From Methylobacterium sp. J-067 (lineage in GTDB: Bacteria; Pseudomonadota; Alphaproteobacteria; Rhizobiales; Beijerinckiaceae): a stretch of 44,808 nucleotides of DNA. The notes beneath the pieces are model-generated. The model had not been told where the DNA came from. It did not search any database and worked only from the letters and a program-made list of their open reading frames with translations. The DNA lies in NCBI RefSeq assembly GCF_022829465.1, contig NZ_JAKSXZ010000067.1, positions 1-44,808 on the forward strand, written 5' to 3'. Shown here piece by piece: positions 26,338-34,691 of the stretch. Every line of letters begins with the position of its first letter. The first letter of the stretch is position 1. The position numbers were made by a program, and so were the translations under genes.

Positions 26338-27039
26338 TCATTCGGCGGCCCCCGCCAGGTCCTGGGTCGGCCCGTGCGCCGGATGGAGGGAGGTGAGGAT
26401 GTCCTCGCCGGCCTCGAAGACGTGCTCGCGCATCAGGAACTCGGCCCGCGTGCCCTGCCGGGCGAGGATGCACTCGCCGATGCGCCGATGGTGGCCATTG
26501 TACTTGCGCAGCAACACCGGGTCGTAGGAGGCGAGGACCGGCGGGTAGACGCCGGGGATCCGCTGCACGGTCTGGAGCGCCGGACCGATGAACCGGTTGT
26601 CGGCGGCCTCGATGATCGTTTTGTGGAACACGGCGTTGTTGGCCCGCCACGCCTCCCTGGCCCCGTCGTCGAGGGGGGCGTCGCCGGAGAGGACCCGGGC
26701 ATCCGTGTCGATCGTCTCGGCGATGCGGCGGGCGGCCTCCGGAGAGAGCCCGCGCTCGGCGGCCTTGCGGGCAGCGAGACCTTCGATCTGCGCCCGCATC
26801 TCGAAGGCGGCGGCGATGTCCTCCCCGGCGAAGGGCCGCACCACGTAGCCGCGGTTGGGGCTGTATTCGAGGAGCCCGTCCTTCTCGTTGGCGGCCAGCG
26901 CCAGCCGGACGGGAGTGCGCGAGGCGCCGAACAGCTGGGCGAGCTGCACCTCGCGCAGGTGCTGGCCCGCTTGGAATTCCCCCGCGAGGATCATGTCGCG
27001 CAGCCGCGCGCTCAGCGCCTGTGCGATGGGCTGGGTCAT
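26338..27039 (-). CDS. GntR-family transcriptional regulator, FadR/FCD subfamily
   Basis: 233 residues. The winged helix-turn-helix is at residues about 5-70 (LREVQLAQLFGASRTPVRLA). The all-helical FCD ligand domain follows (about 78-215, with conserved metal-site-like residues in RANNAVFHKTIIEAADN and HHRRIGECILARQGTRAE). It is the last gene of the BKACE-CoA-transferase-gntR unit (11-bp gap), so it is probably autoregulated. FCD regulators usually bind short palindromes of the TTGTATACAA kind, and two such sites lie in the divergent spacer at 29182-29423. Confidence 0.92.
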   Translation of the reverse strand: MTQPIAQALSARLRDMILAGEFQAGQHLREVQLAQLFGASRTPVRLALAANEKDGLLEYSPNRGYVVRPFAGEDIAAAFEMRAQIEGLAARKAAERGLSPEAARRIAETIDTDARVLSGDAPLDDGAREAWRANNAVFHKTIIEAADNRFIGPALQTVQRIPGVYPPVLASYDPVLLRKYNGHHRRIGECILARQGTRAEFLMREHVFEAGEDILTSLHPAHGPTQDLAGAAE

Positions 27040-27050
27040 CGCGCCCGCAC

Positions 27051-28274
27051 CTAGACGACGCCGCGGCTGCGCAGGTCGGCGACCTGTTCAGGCGTCAGAC
27101 CGAGCCACTCGCCGTAGGCCGTCTCGGTGTGCTCACCGAGCGTCGGCCCGAGCCAGCGCACCGCGCCGGGCGTGCCGGTCAGGGTCGGAACGACGTTCGG
27201 GATCGCGATTTCCCCGATGCGGGGATCCTCGACCCGCAGGATGTTGCCGCGGGCAGCGTAGTGCGGGTCCTCAAAGATCTCGTCGATGCCGTAGACCGGG
27301 CCGCAGGGCACCTCGGCCTCGGAGCAGCGCGACAGCGCCTCGTCGCGTGTCATGGTCGAGGTCCAGTCGGCGATCATGCCGTTGACCGCGCCCCGGCTCT
27401 TCAGGCGCGCCGCGTTGGTGGCGTAGCGCGGGTCCTCCATGAGGTCGGGCCGCTCCATCAGCGTGGCGAGGCGACCGAAGATGCGGTCGTTGGTGCAGGC
27501 GATGGCGATCCAGCGGTCGTCGCTGGTCGGGAAGTGGCTGTGAGGCACGACGATGGGCGTCTCGGCCCCGTCCCGGCGGCGGACGTAGCCGCCCTTCTGG
27601 TAGGCGGGGGCGACCTCGTCGAGGATGCGGAAGATGCCGTCGTAGAGGGCGACGTCGATCACTTGGCCTTTCCCGTCCCGGTCGCGGGCGCGCAGCGCCA
27701 GCTGCACCGCGTAGGCACCGAACAGCCCAGCCATGTAATCCGAGAGGGTGGCTGAACCCGGCTGGGCCGGCGGCCGGTCGGCCTCGCCCGAGAGGAAGGA
27801 GATCCCGCCGAAGGCATTGGCGATGCGGCCGAAGCAGGGGCGGTTGGCATAGGGACCGTTCTGCCCGTAGCCGGAAATGCGCAGCAGGATGATTTTCGGG
27901 TTCACCGCCCTCAGCTCGTCCCAGCCGATCCCCCACTTCTCCAGTGTGCCGGCCTGGAAGTTCTCGCAAACCACGTCGGCCTGGGCGACGAGGCGCTTGA
28001 ACAGGTCGACGCCCTCGGGCTTGCGCAGATCGAGGGTGACGGAACGCTTGTTGCGAGCCTCGCTCAGCCACACGAAGGTGTCGCCGGCCTCGCTCGGGGT
28101 GCCGAGGCGGCGGGCATGATCGCCGACATTCGGCAACTCGACCTTCAGCACGTCGGCCCCGTGCTCGGCCATCAGGGTCGCGGCGAAGGGCGCGGCGATG
28201 AAGGTGCCAATGTCGAGCACCTTCAGACCGGTCAGAGCGCCGTCGCGGGACGTGGTGACCTTAGCCTCGCTCAT
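27051..28274 (-). CDS. Class III CoA-transferase (CaiB/BaiF family)
   Basis: 407 residues. GLKVLDIGTFIAAPFAATLM at the N-terminus, catalytic Asp179 in SATLSDYMAG. It is strikingly similar to the plus-strand CoA-transferase at 9408-10640 across the whole length, for example DTFVWLSEARNKR and the VVPHSHFPTS/VVPHSHYQTG region, which suggests the two modules share a duplicated activating step or related substrates. It lies 31 bp downstream of the BKACE gene and just upstream of gntR. Confidence 0.91.
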   Translation of the reverse strand: MSEAKVTTSRDGALTGLKVLDIGTFIAAPFAATLMAEHGADVLKVELPNVGDHARRLGTPSEAGDTFVWLSEARNKRSVTLDLRKPEGVDLFKRLVAQADVVCENFQAGTLEKWGIGWDELRAVNPKIILLRISGYGQNGPYANRPCFGRIANAFGGISFLSGEADRPPAQPGSATLSDYMAGLFGAYAVQLALRARDRDGKGQVIDVALYDGIFRILDEVAPAYQKGGYVRRRDGAETPIVVPHSHFPTSDDRWIAIACTNDRIFGRLATLMERPDLMEDPRYATNAARLKSRGAVNGMIADWTSTMTRDEALSRCSEAEVPCGPVYGIDEIFEDPHYAARGNILRVEDPRIGEIAIPNVVPTLTGTPGAVRWLGPTLGEHTETAYGEWLGLTPEQVADLRSRGVV

Positions 28275-28305
28275 ATCCTGTCCTCAAACCTGTTCGTGGA
28301 TGGGT

Positions 28306-29181
28306 TCAGCGCGGGTCGAGCCCGAGGATGCGGCGGGCCTCGTCCGGGGTGGCGACCGTCCGACCGCAGGCGCGGGCGATTTCTACGATCCGCGTGACCA
28401 GCTCCGCGTTCGTCGGGGTGCCGAGTTCGGCATAGGTATGGTCGCCGATGCCGATCGAGACGTGGCCGCCGAGCTGGATCGCCTGCGCCGCAGTGGCGAA
28501 CAAGTTGCCGGGCTTGGCCGAGACCGACCAGACGATGTTTCGCGGCGGGAGGCAGTCGAGATAGGCCCGCAGCCCCGCGGGCGTCGGCGGGTGGGCACCG
28601 AATTGTCCGCCGCCGCTGTGAATCAGCAGGGCGAAGACCGGCTCCGGCAGCAGGCCCATATCGACGAACGCGTCGATGGTGCGCACGAACGGTACGCTCC
28701 AGCAGGCGATCACCGGGCGGACCCCGACCTCCTGGAAGGCTTTCAGAAGGAAGGTCAGCGTGCGGGTGGAGTTGACGTAGGCCTTATCCTGCGAGGTAAA
28801 GCTCTTCGTCTCGTAATCGTAGATGTCGATGTTGGTGCTGCCGAGATCGACCGAGCCGAATTCCGGCTTCAGCCCGTCGGCCACGAGGCGCGGGATGTGC
28901 GCCACCCGGGCCTCGTCGCCCTTGATCGTGATCTGGCCGAGTGTCGGGTGGACGATGAGCCGGCTCGCCTCGCGGATCGCTCGGATCGAGTCCCGGTAGC
29001 GCTCGTAGGCATGGGCGGGGGCGCCGTCGTCGTCCCGGGCATGGAAATGGATTATCGAGGCGCCGGCCGCCTCGACCGCGGCGGCGTCGCGGGCGAGTTC
29101 CGCGGGCGTGAACGGCACATTCGGGTTCACGTCCCGGGGCATGTACTCGTTGGCGCGCACCTCGATGATGAGCTTGTCCAT
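28306..29181 (-). CDS. BKACE-family beta-keto acid cleavage enzyme (DUF849)
   Basis: 291 residues. N-terminal LIIEVRANEYMPRDVNPNVP and AGASIIHFHARDDDG, where His45 and His47 match the Zn-binding HxH of the BKACE family. HPTLGQITIKGDEARVAHIP and SIGIGDHTYAELG are further family segments. BKACE enzymes condense a beta-keto acid with acetyl-CoA (Claisen/retro-Claisen), giving acetoacetate and a new acyl-CoA; Kce of lysine fermentation is the founding member. It is the first gene of the minus-strand module B operon. Together with the CoA-transferase, a beta-keto acid intermediate is implied, but its side chain is not known. Confidence 0.88.
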   Translation of the reverse strand: MDKLIIEVRANEYMPRDVNPNVPFTPAELARDAAAVEAAGASIIHFHARDDDGAPAHAYERYRDSIRAIREASRLIVHPTLGQITIKGDEARVAHIPRLVADGLKPEFGSVDLGSTNIDIYDYETKSFTSQDKAYVNSTRTLTFLLKAFQEVGVRPVIACWSVPFVRTIDAFVDMGLLPEPVFALLIHSGGGQFGAHPPTPAGLRAYLDCLPPRNIVWSVSAKPGNLFATAAQAIQLGGHVSIGIGDHTYAELGTPTNAELVTRIVEIARACGRTVATPDEARRILGLDPR

Positions 29182-29234
29182 CGCCGCTCCGCGTTCCCTC
29201 CGCCGCGCGGCTCGTATCGGCCGCGTCGGTCAGG

Positions 29235-29244
29235 TTGTATGCAA
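29235..29244. promoter_or_regulatory. Candidate GntR/FCD operator 1 (TTGTATGCAA)
   Basis: Near-perfect palindrome TTGTATGCAA, differing at one base from TTGCATGCAA at 29308-29317. It lies 54 bp upstream of the BKACE start and fits the tnGTnnnCna style of FadR-subfamily operators. Binding by the GntR protein encoded at 26338-27039 is inference. Confidence 0.55.
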
Positions 29245-29307
29245 TCTCATTATCAGGCGGCTATGACAAGCTGGTCCGAGTGTCAAAATCGGTGATTTGA
29301 TCTCCTG

Positions 29308-29317
29308 TTGCATGCAA
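29308..29317. promoter_or_regulatory. Candidate GntR/FCD operator 2 (TTGCATGCAA)
   Basis: Perfect 10-bp palindrome, centred 73 bp from the first site, close to seven helical turns. It lies about 107 bp upstream of the ABC binding-protein start. The two sites flank the middle of the divergent promoter region, suitable for co-regulation of both operons or for a DNA loop. Confidence 0.58.
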
Positions 29318-29423
29318 ACAGAGGGCGTGTCAGGTTTCTTGCCGACGGTAGGCATCAGACCCGCCGCACAGCCGCGCGGACGCGGCACGGCCCCGAATCG
29401 TCGGCCGGACATGGGAGGAAGCG

Positions 29424-30404
29424 ATGCTCGCAGGCTGGCGCCGTATGGCTGCCGTTACGCTCGCGCTCGGCACGGGCCTCGCCGCCCGTGCCGCCCCCGC
29501 GGCCGAGATCACCGTGACCCATTACGGCGTGTCGATGTACGGCGTGCCCTACGCGGTCGCGAAGGCGAAGGATGCCTTCAAGGCCGCCGGCATAGAAACA
29601 CCAGGCTTCCTCACCTCTCAGGGCGGCGGCACCAGTGTGCGCAATGCGCTGGCCTCTGACCTTCCCTACGGTGAAGTCGCCACCTCGGCGGCCATCGCGG
29701 CGATCAAGCAGGGCCTGCCGATCCGGATCGTCAATTCCGCCGTGAACACGGTGGGCGACATCCTCTGGATCGCCCGGAAGGATGACGACCGGGTCAAGCG
29801 CCCCGAAGACCTCAACGGCCTCGCTGTCGGCTACTCCTCACCCAAGGGAGGGACCGACACGGTGCTCTCCGAGATCATCCGAGTGACGGGGGTGAAGGTC
29901 GACAAGCGCGCGGTCGGCGGTGTGGGCCCGAGCCTCACCGCCCTGCGGGAGAAGGGGGTCGACGTAGCCTGGACCCAGGAGCCGATCTGGAGCCGGGAGA
30001 AGGGCAATTACCGCCTGCTGTTCAACTCAGCCGATTTCATTCCGAAGATCTCGCAGACGGTCGGCATCGTGCGCACCGACTTCCTCGAAAAGCATCCTGA
30101 CCTCGTCCGCGCGATCATCGAGGCCCGCCGCCGCGGGGTCGATGCCATTTACGCCGATCCGAACGCCGCAGCCGCTATCGCGGCGAAGGAGTTCCGGATG
30201 GAGCCTGAGATCTTTCGCGAGGCGGTCCAGAACGTCCTGACCGTGAAGGGCGTGAACTACTGGAGCCGGGGCGACATCGATTACGAGGGCCTCGAGACCT
30301 CCCTGCGGACGTTGCAGAGCGTCGGGGCGGTCGACGACAAGCCGATCGACTGGGCGAAGGTGGTCTCGGAGGTCGCCCTGCCCGACGACCTAAAGCGCAA
30401 GTGA
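29424..30404 (+). CDS. NitT/TauT-type ABC transporter substrate-binding protein (SsuA/NMT1-like)
   Basis: 326 residues. Sec signal peptide (residues 1-26, RMAAVTLALGTGLAARAAPA, then AEITVTHYG) and a type II periplasmic binding fold of the SsuA/TauA/NMT1 kind (GGGTSVRNALASDLPYGEVATSA, VAWTQEPIWSREKGNYRLLF). These receptors bind sulfonates, nitrate, thiamine precursors, phthalate-like acids and other small anions. It is the first gene of a plus-strand operon with ATPase, two permeases and a CitE-like lyase, divergent from the BKACE operon. The ligand is probably the compound processed by the module, and a small organic acid is more likely than a sulfonate given the absence of desulfonation genes. 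Confidence 0.9.
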   Translation: MLAGWRRMAAVTLALGTGLAARAAPAAEITVTHYGVSMYGVPYAVAKAKDAFKAAGIETPGFLTSQGGGTSVRNALASDLPYGEVATSAAIAAIKQGLPIRIVNSAVNTVGDILWIARKDDDRVKRPEDLNGLAVGYSSPKGGTDTVLSEIIRVTGVKVDKRAVGGVGPSLTALREKGVDVAWTQEPIWSREKGNYRLLFNSADFIPKISQTVGIVRTDFLEKHPDLVRAIIEARRRGVDAIYADPNAAAAIAAKEFRMEPEIFREAVQNVLTVKGVNYWSRGDIDYEGLETSLRTLQSVGAVDDKPIDWAKVVSEVALPDDLKRK

Positions 30405-30411
30405 GGCGGCG

Positions 30412-31251
30412 ATGGGCCTGCATGCGCAGATCCCCCTCGGCGAGCCCGTGACGGCGCAGGCGGCGCACGTGGCCGTTCGCGGCCTGACGCGGATCTTCCC
30501 GGGTGCCAACGGACGGCCTCCGCTTCAGGCGCTGGGCCCCTTGGATCTCGACCTCGCGCCGGGCGAGTTCTTCTCCGTGGTCGGGCCTTCGGGTTGCGGC
30601 AAGTCCACCCTCCTCGACATCCTAGCCGGGCTCTCCCCGGCTAGCGCGGGCAGCGTCACCTTCGAGGGAAAGCCGGTCGCGGGCACGGTCCCGGATGGGG
30701 TCGGGGTCGTGTTCCAGGAGGATTCGAGCTTCCCCTGGCTCAGCGTGTTCGACAACGCTGCCTTCGGGCTGCGCCGGCTGAAGACGCCCGAGGCCCAACT
30801 GCGCCCGCGCGTGGAAGAGGCGCTCGCCCTCATCGGCCTGTCGGACTTCGCGAGCGCCTTCCCAGCGCAGCTCTCCGGCGGAATGCGACAGCGGGTCTGC
30901 ATCGCCCGCACCCTGGTGATGCGCCCCCGTCTGATCCTTCTCGATGAGCCCTTCGGCGCCCTCGATCAGCAGACGAAGCTCCTCATGGGCGACGAGTTGC
31001 TTCGCCTGTGGCGCGAGACTGGCGCTACGATCCTCCTCATCACCCATTCTCTCGACGAGGCGGCGTTGCTCTCCGATCGGATCGGCGTGATGTCCGCCCG
31101 GCCCGGCCGGTTCATCGACGTGATCGAGACCGGCTGGGCCCGCGATCGCGACAGCCGCCTCGCCGCCGATCCTGGCTTCGGCGCGATCACCGCGCGGATC
31201 TGGCGGCAATTGCGCGAGGAATCCCTCAAGGCGATGCGGGCCGCGCCGTGA
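30412..31251 (+). CDS. ABC transporter ATP-binding protein, SsuB/TauB type
   Basis: 279 residues. Walker A GPSGCGKST at 58-66, Q-loop FQEDSSFPW, signature LSGGMRQRV at 154-162 and Walker B LILLDEPFGALD near 174-185, all typical of nitrate/sulfonate/taurine importers. It starts 7 bp after the binding-protein gene. Its stop overlaps the GTG start of the first permease (GTGA). Confidence 0.93.
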   Translation: MGLHAQIPLGEPVTAQAAHVAVRGLTRIFPGANGRPPLQALGPLDLDLAPGEFFSVVGPSGCGKSTLLDILAGLSPASAGSVTFEGKPVAGTVPDGVGVVFQEDSSFPWLSVFDNAAFGLRRLKTPEAQLRPRVEEALALIGLSDFASAFPAQLSGGMRQRVCIARTLVMRPRLILLDEPFGALDQQTKLLMGDELLRLWRETGATILLITHSLDEAALLSDRIGVMSARPGRFIDVIETGWARDRDSRLAADPGFGAITARIWRQLREESLKAMRAAP

Positions 31252-31997
31252 CCCGGGCCGGGCTCCTTCGTACCGGCATCATCGCCGCCGCGCTCGGCGC
31301 CCTGGAGGCGGCCTGCCGCCTGGGCGCCATCGACCGGTTCAGTCTCTCGCCTCCGAGCGAGATGGCCACCTCCGCGCTGCGCATCCTCACCTCCGGCGAG
31401 TACACCCGCGACATCCTCGTCACCTTCGCGACGGTGGCGGGCGCGGCCCTTCTCTCCGTCGTCGCAGGCTTCGCGCTAGGCGTGCTGCTCTACCGGCTGC
31501 CCCGGCTCAAGCGGGCCGCCGACCCGTTCCTGGCGAGCTACTACGCAGTGCCGTCCTTCATCTTCTATCCTCTGTTCATCGTGCTGTTCGGGCTGAACCG
31601 TTGGCCCCTCGTAGCGGTAGCCTTCGTGTTCGCGTTCGTGGCGATGGCCATCGCCTCCGTCGACGGCTTCCTGAGCGTGCGCCCGATCCTGCTGCGCACG
31701 GCGGCAAGCCTGCGCTTGACGCGCATGGAGACGCTGCGCCTCGTCATCCTGCCGGCCGCCGCGCCCTACCTCTTCACAGGCGTCAAGCTCACGATCGTCT
31801 ACGCCTTCATCGGCGTCGTTGCTGGGGAGTTCATCCTCTCGGGCTCCGGTCTCGGCTACCGGATCGCTTTTGCCTACCAGAGCTTCGAGACGGCCACGAT
31901 GTACGGCCTGATGCTGATTCTGATCTGCGCGGTCGTCACCGTGAACATGCTGCTGTGGTCGCACGAGAAGCGGCTCCACGCGCGCCTGACCCGCTGA
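31248..31997 (+). CDS. ABC transporter permease, SsuC/TauC type (first)
   Basis: 249 residues from GTG 31248, which overlaps the ATPase stop (GTGA); the frame is open further upstream but that part is out-of-frame ATPase sequence. About six membrane segments. The EAA-type cytoplasmic loop lies near ILLRTAASLRLTRMETLRLV, followed by LPAAAPYLFTGVKL as in BPD_transp_1 permeases. It forms a heteromeric channel with the next permease, unlike the single homodimeric permease of most SsuABC/TauABC systems. Confidence 0.9.
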   Translation: MTRAGLLRTGIIAAALGALEAACRLGAIDRFSLSPPSEMATSALRILTSGEYTRDILVTFATVAGAALLSVVAGFALGVLLYRLPRLKRAADPFLASYYAVPSFIFYPLFIVLFGLNRWPLVAVAFVFAFVAMAIASVDGFLSVRPILLRTAASLRLTRMETLRLVILPAAAPYLFTGVKLTIVYAFIGVVAGEFILSGSGLGYRIAFAYQSFETATMYGLMLILICAVVTVNMLLWSHEKRLHARLTR

Positions 31998-32008
31998 GGA
32001 GGTTCCCC

Positions 32009-32791
32009 GTGACGCCCGCGGCCAAGCCTCTCAAGACCGGTCGCATCGCCGGGCCTCTGGATACCGTCGTCCTCGTGGGCGCCTCCGCCGCGCTCTGGGC
32101 ACTGGCCGCGCGCTGGGTCGGCCCGCAGGTCCTCACCGGCCCCGTCGATACGATCGGCTATCTCGGCGGGCTCTTCGCGGATCCCGAGTTCCGGGCGAGT
32201 GTCTGGGAGACGACTAGGGCCTTCTCGCTGGCGCTGGCCATCGCCTGGGCGAGCGGACTGGCGATCGGCATGATGCTGGGTGCCCACCGCCTGACCGGCG
32301 AGGTCGCGGAACCTATCCTGACGGCGCTCTACTCAATCCCGAAGATCACCCTTTACCCGGTGATCCTGCTGTTCTTCGGCCTCGGCATGCCCGCGCGGGT
32401 CGCCTTCGGCGCCATCCACGGGATCGTGCCGGTCGCCCTGTTCACCATGGCCGCGGTCCGGGGCGTGCGGCCGGTCTATTTCCGGACCGCGCGTTCGCTC
32501 CGGCTCGGCCCCTTGGCGACCGCCCGCCACATCATTCTGCCCGCCTGCCTGCCCGGCATCGTCTCCGGCCTGCGGGTAGGCTTCTCCCTGACCCTCCTCG
32601 GCACGCTGATCGGCGAGATGTTCGCCTCGCAACGAGGTCTCGGACACATGGTGATCCGGGCAATGGAGACGAACGACGTCCGTCTGCTGATCGCCCTCGC
32701 CCTGTTCCTCGTCACTGTCGCGACCGGGGCGGGCGCGCTGCTCCTGGCCGTCGACAGGCGCGTGGCCCGGCTCGGTGCGGGCCGAGGCTGA
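32009..32791 (+). CDS. ABC transporter permease, SsuC/TauC type (second)
   Basis: 260 residues from GTG 32009. A strong GAGGAGG site ends about 6 nt upstream and overlaps the previous gene's stop region. About six membrane segments, EAA loop FRTARSLRLGPLATARHIIL then LPACLPGIVSGL. Only distantly similar to the first permease, so this is a true two-permease transporter. Confidence 0.9.
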   Translation: MTPAAKPLKTGRIAGPLDTVVLVGASAALWALAARWVGPQVLTGPVDTIGYLGGLFADPEFRASVWETTRAFSLALAIAWASGLAIGMMLGAHRLTGEVAEPILTALYSIPKITLYPVILLFFGLGMPARVAFGAIHGIVPVALFTMAAVRGVRPVYFRTARSLRLGPLATARHIILPACLPGIVSGLRVGFSLTLLGTLIGEMFASQRGLGHMVIRAMETNDVRLLIALALFLVTVATGAGALLLAVDRRVARLGAGRG

Positions 32792-32817
32792 CAGACTAAC
32801 CATCAAGGACTACCGGC

Positions 32818-33690
32818 ATGTCCCTCTACCGCTCGTTCCTGTTCGCCCCCGGCAACCATGCGAGGCGCACGGAGAAGGCGCTCTCCCTAGGCGCCGACGC
32901 CGTCATCCTCGATCTCGAGGATGCCTGTCCCGCTGCGGAGAAGATCGCCACTCGGGCCGTCGTGGTGGAGGCGCTCCAGCGGCCGCGGAAGGCCCGGGGC
33001 TATGTCCGGGTGAACCCTCTCTCCACGGAGTACGGCTACGGCGACATCGTCGCGACGGTGCGGGCCGGCGTCGACGGGCTCGTGATCCCAAAGATCGAGC
33101 GGGCCGACGAGTTGCGCACCGCGGTCTGGCTCGTGGAGCAGATCGAGCGGGAGCAAGGACTGGAACCTGGGGCCCTCGACCTCCTGCCGATCATCGAGAC
33201 TGGCATCGGGCTCGCCAATGTCCGCGCCATCGCCGAGGCCGGTACCCGGGTGCACCGCCTCGCCTTCGGGGCGGGCGACTTCACCCTCGACCTGGACATC
33301 GCATGGTCGGCTGACGAGGCCGAATTCGCCCCCTACCGCGCCGCCATGGTGCTGGCCTCGCGGGCGGCGGGCCTCGAGCCGCCGATCGATACGGTCTGGG
33401 TCAACCTGCCGGACACGGACGGCTTCGCACGCTCGGCTGCCAGGGCGCGGGCCATGGGCTTCCAGGGTAAGCTTTGTATCCACCCGGATCAGATCACCAT
33501 GGTGCACGCAGCCTTCTCGCCGTCCGCCGATCAGATCACCTGGGCGACTAAAGTCGTCGCGGCCTTCGAGGAGGCGGAACGTACGGGCTCGGCGGCGATC
33601 CGCGTCGACGGCCAGTTCATCGATTATCCGTTCGTCTACAAAGCTCGGCGCATCCTGGTCGCGGCTCAGGCCTCAGACGTCGCATACTGA
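32818..33690 (+). CDS. CitE-like HpcH/HpaI superfamily lyase
   Basis: 290 residues, the length of CitE/citramalyl-CoA lyases. RSFLFAPGNHARRTEKALS at the N-terminus, DAVILDLEDACPAAEK, substrate Arg in GYVRVNPLST, metal Glu in PIIETGIGLANVRAIA, metal Asp in FGAGDFTLDL, and KLCIHPDQITMVHAAFSPS. It is closer to CitE/CLYBL than to the malyl-CoA-lyase-like enzyme at 17696-18676. It would cleave a malyl/citramalyl-type CoA thioester to a 2-oxoacid plus acyl-CoA. It is the last gene of the transporter operon, so uptake and cleavage are co-expressed. Confidence 0.9.
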   Translation: MSLYRSFLFAPGNHARRTEKALSLGADAVILDLEDACPAAEKIATRAVVVEALQRPRKARGYVRVNPLSTEYGYGDIVATVRAGVDGLVIPKIERADELRTAVWLVEQIEREQGLEPGALDLLPIIETGIGLANVRAIAEAGTRVHRLAFGAGDFTLDLDIAWSADEAEFAPYRAAMVLASRAAGLEPPIDTVWVNLPDTDGFARSAARARAMGFQGKLCIHPDQITMVHAAFSPSADQITWATKVVAAFEEAERTGSAAIRVDGQFIDYPFVYKARRILVAAQASDVAY

Positions 33691-34691
33691 CACATGCCAT
33701 TTACAGGTCTTCGCGGCTCGCCCGTGCCAAGTGCGAGGTGATGAGATTGAGAACGGGCACTTCGGCAGGTTTGCGCAATCGTAGAACAGTCACGGCACCG
33801 CGCCTGAGCGGTACCGTTTAGCTTGTGCAGATCGAGCCAGATGTCATGCCGATGCTTGGGCACGACCGCTAATGCCATTGTGTCAACGGCTCGAATGCGC
33901 TTCCCCCCCAAACTCGCCTATGGGTCGTCCGGGAGGAACTTAGTCCAACGAACGACCCTATCGTCCACATTCATGAACCCCGAGAGTCGACCTTGGTCGA
34001 TGCTGAGGCCGAAGCACTCCACCGACTGAAAAGATGGCGTCGTGCCTGCAGCTCATCGTGATCGCATCTGGGTCGTTCGTAGGGAAACGGCCCTCCCGCT
34101 TCCGACCCAACCCGGTCGCGTCCGCGCGGACATGAGCATCCCGAAAGCGGTCACCCTACCCGCCCCCGAACCTCTTGGCGGAGCGCGGCCAACGCGTCTT
34201 CCGGCGTGGCATTGCATCCGGCGGATATGATCCGCTTCACCGCGGGGTATCCTGCAAGCCGACGCCGTTCCGTTGCAGGACTGATGCGCCTCGCCAGACG
34301 AGGGGCAGGACGGTCAACTCCGTCGCGGCGACGCGGCTACTCGGTACCCGACCGCGGTAGACATAGATCACGCGGTCGCCCGTGTTCCTCGGACCGGCGA
34401 GCAATGCATCGGCCCAACGCGGCTACACTTTAACGAACGAGACGGGTGTCGCGGGCTAGCACGTGCCGATCGGCAGGCCGCGGGGTGCAGCGGTACGAGG
34501 AAGGACAACTCCTCCCCCAAGGTCCACTACCGCTGCCCGACAGGCGAGGTCGCTTCGCCAAAATTCGTTCCAGCTGGTCGTCCCGATCGAAACGAGACGC
34601 ATCACGGACGCTCCTCGGTCGAGCAAACGCCGTAAACCCAATTCTCAGGTGGTATCTGGACCATTCGAATTCTGTTGGATAGATCGGCGCC
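33691..34691. other. 1-kb gene-poor debris left of the NRPS-like cluster
   Basis: No intact gene. On the minus strand 34422-34237 reads about 60 codons of plausible protein (ending RVIYVYRGRVPSSRVAATE then LTVLPLVWRGASVLQ and a TGA) without a start, probably the 3' end of a lost gene I cannot name. Another short protein-like stretch (MALAVVPKHRHDIWLDLHKL) runs on the minus strand near 33875-33820. A copy of the 18-bp repeat ccgacccaacccggtcgc lies at 34102-34119. The last 60 bp before 34692 are less GC-rich and may carry the cluster promoter. Confidence 0.45.
34102..34119 (+). repeat. 18-bp dispersed repeat, copy 1
   Basis: CCGACCCAACCCGGTCGC, identical to 42747-42764. Both copies are followed within 25-40 bp by a CCCGAAAGC string, so the shared unit is longer but degenerate. 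It resembles short intergenic repeats. Confidence 0.6.
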
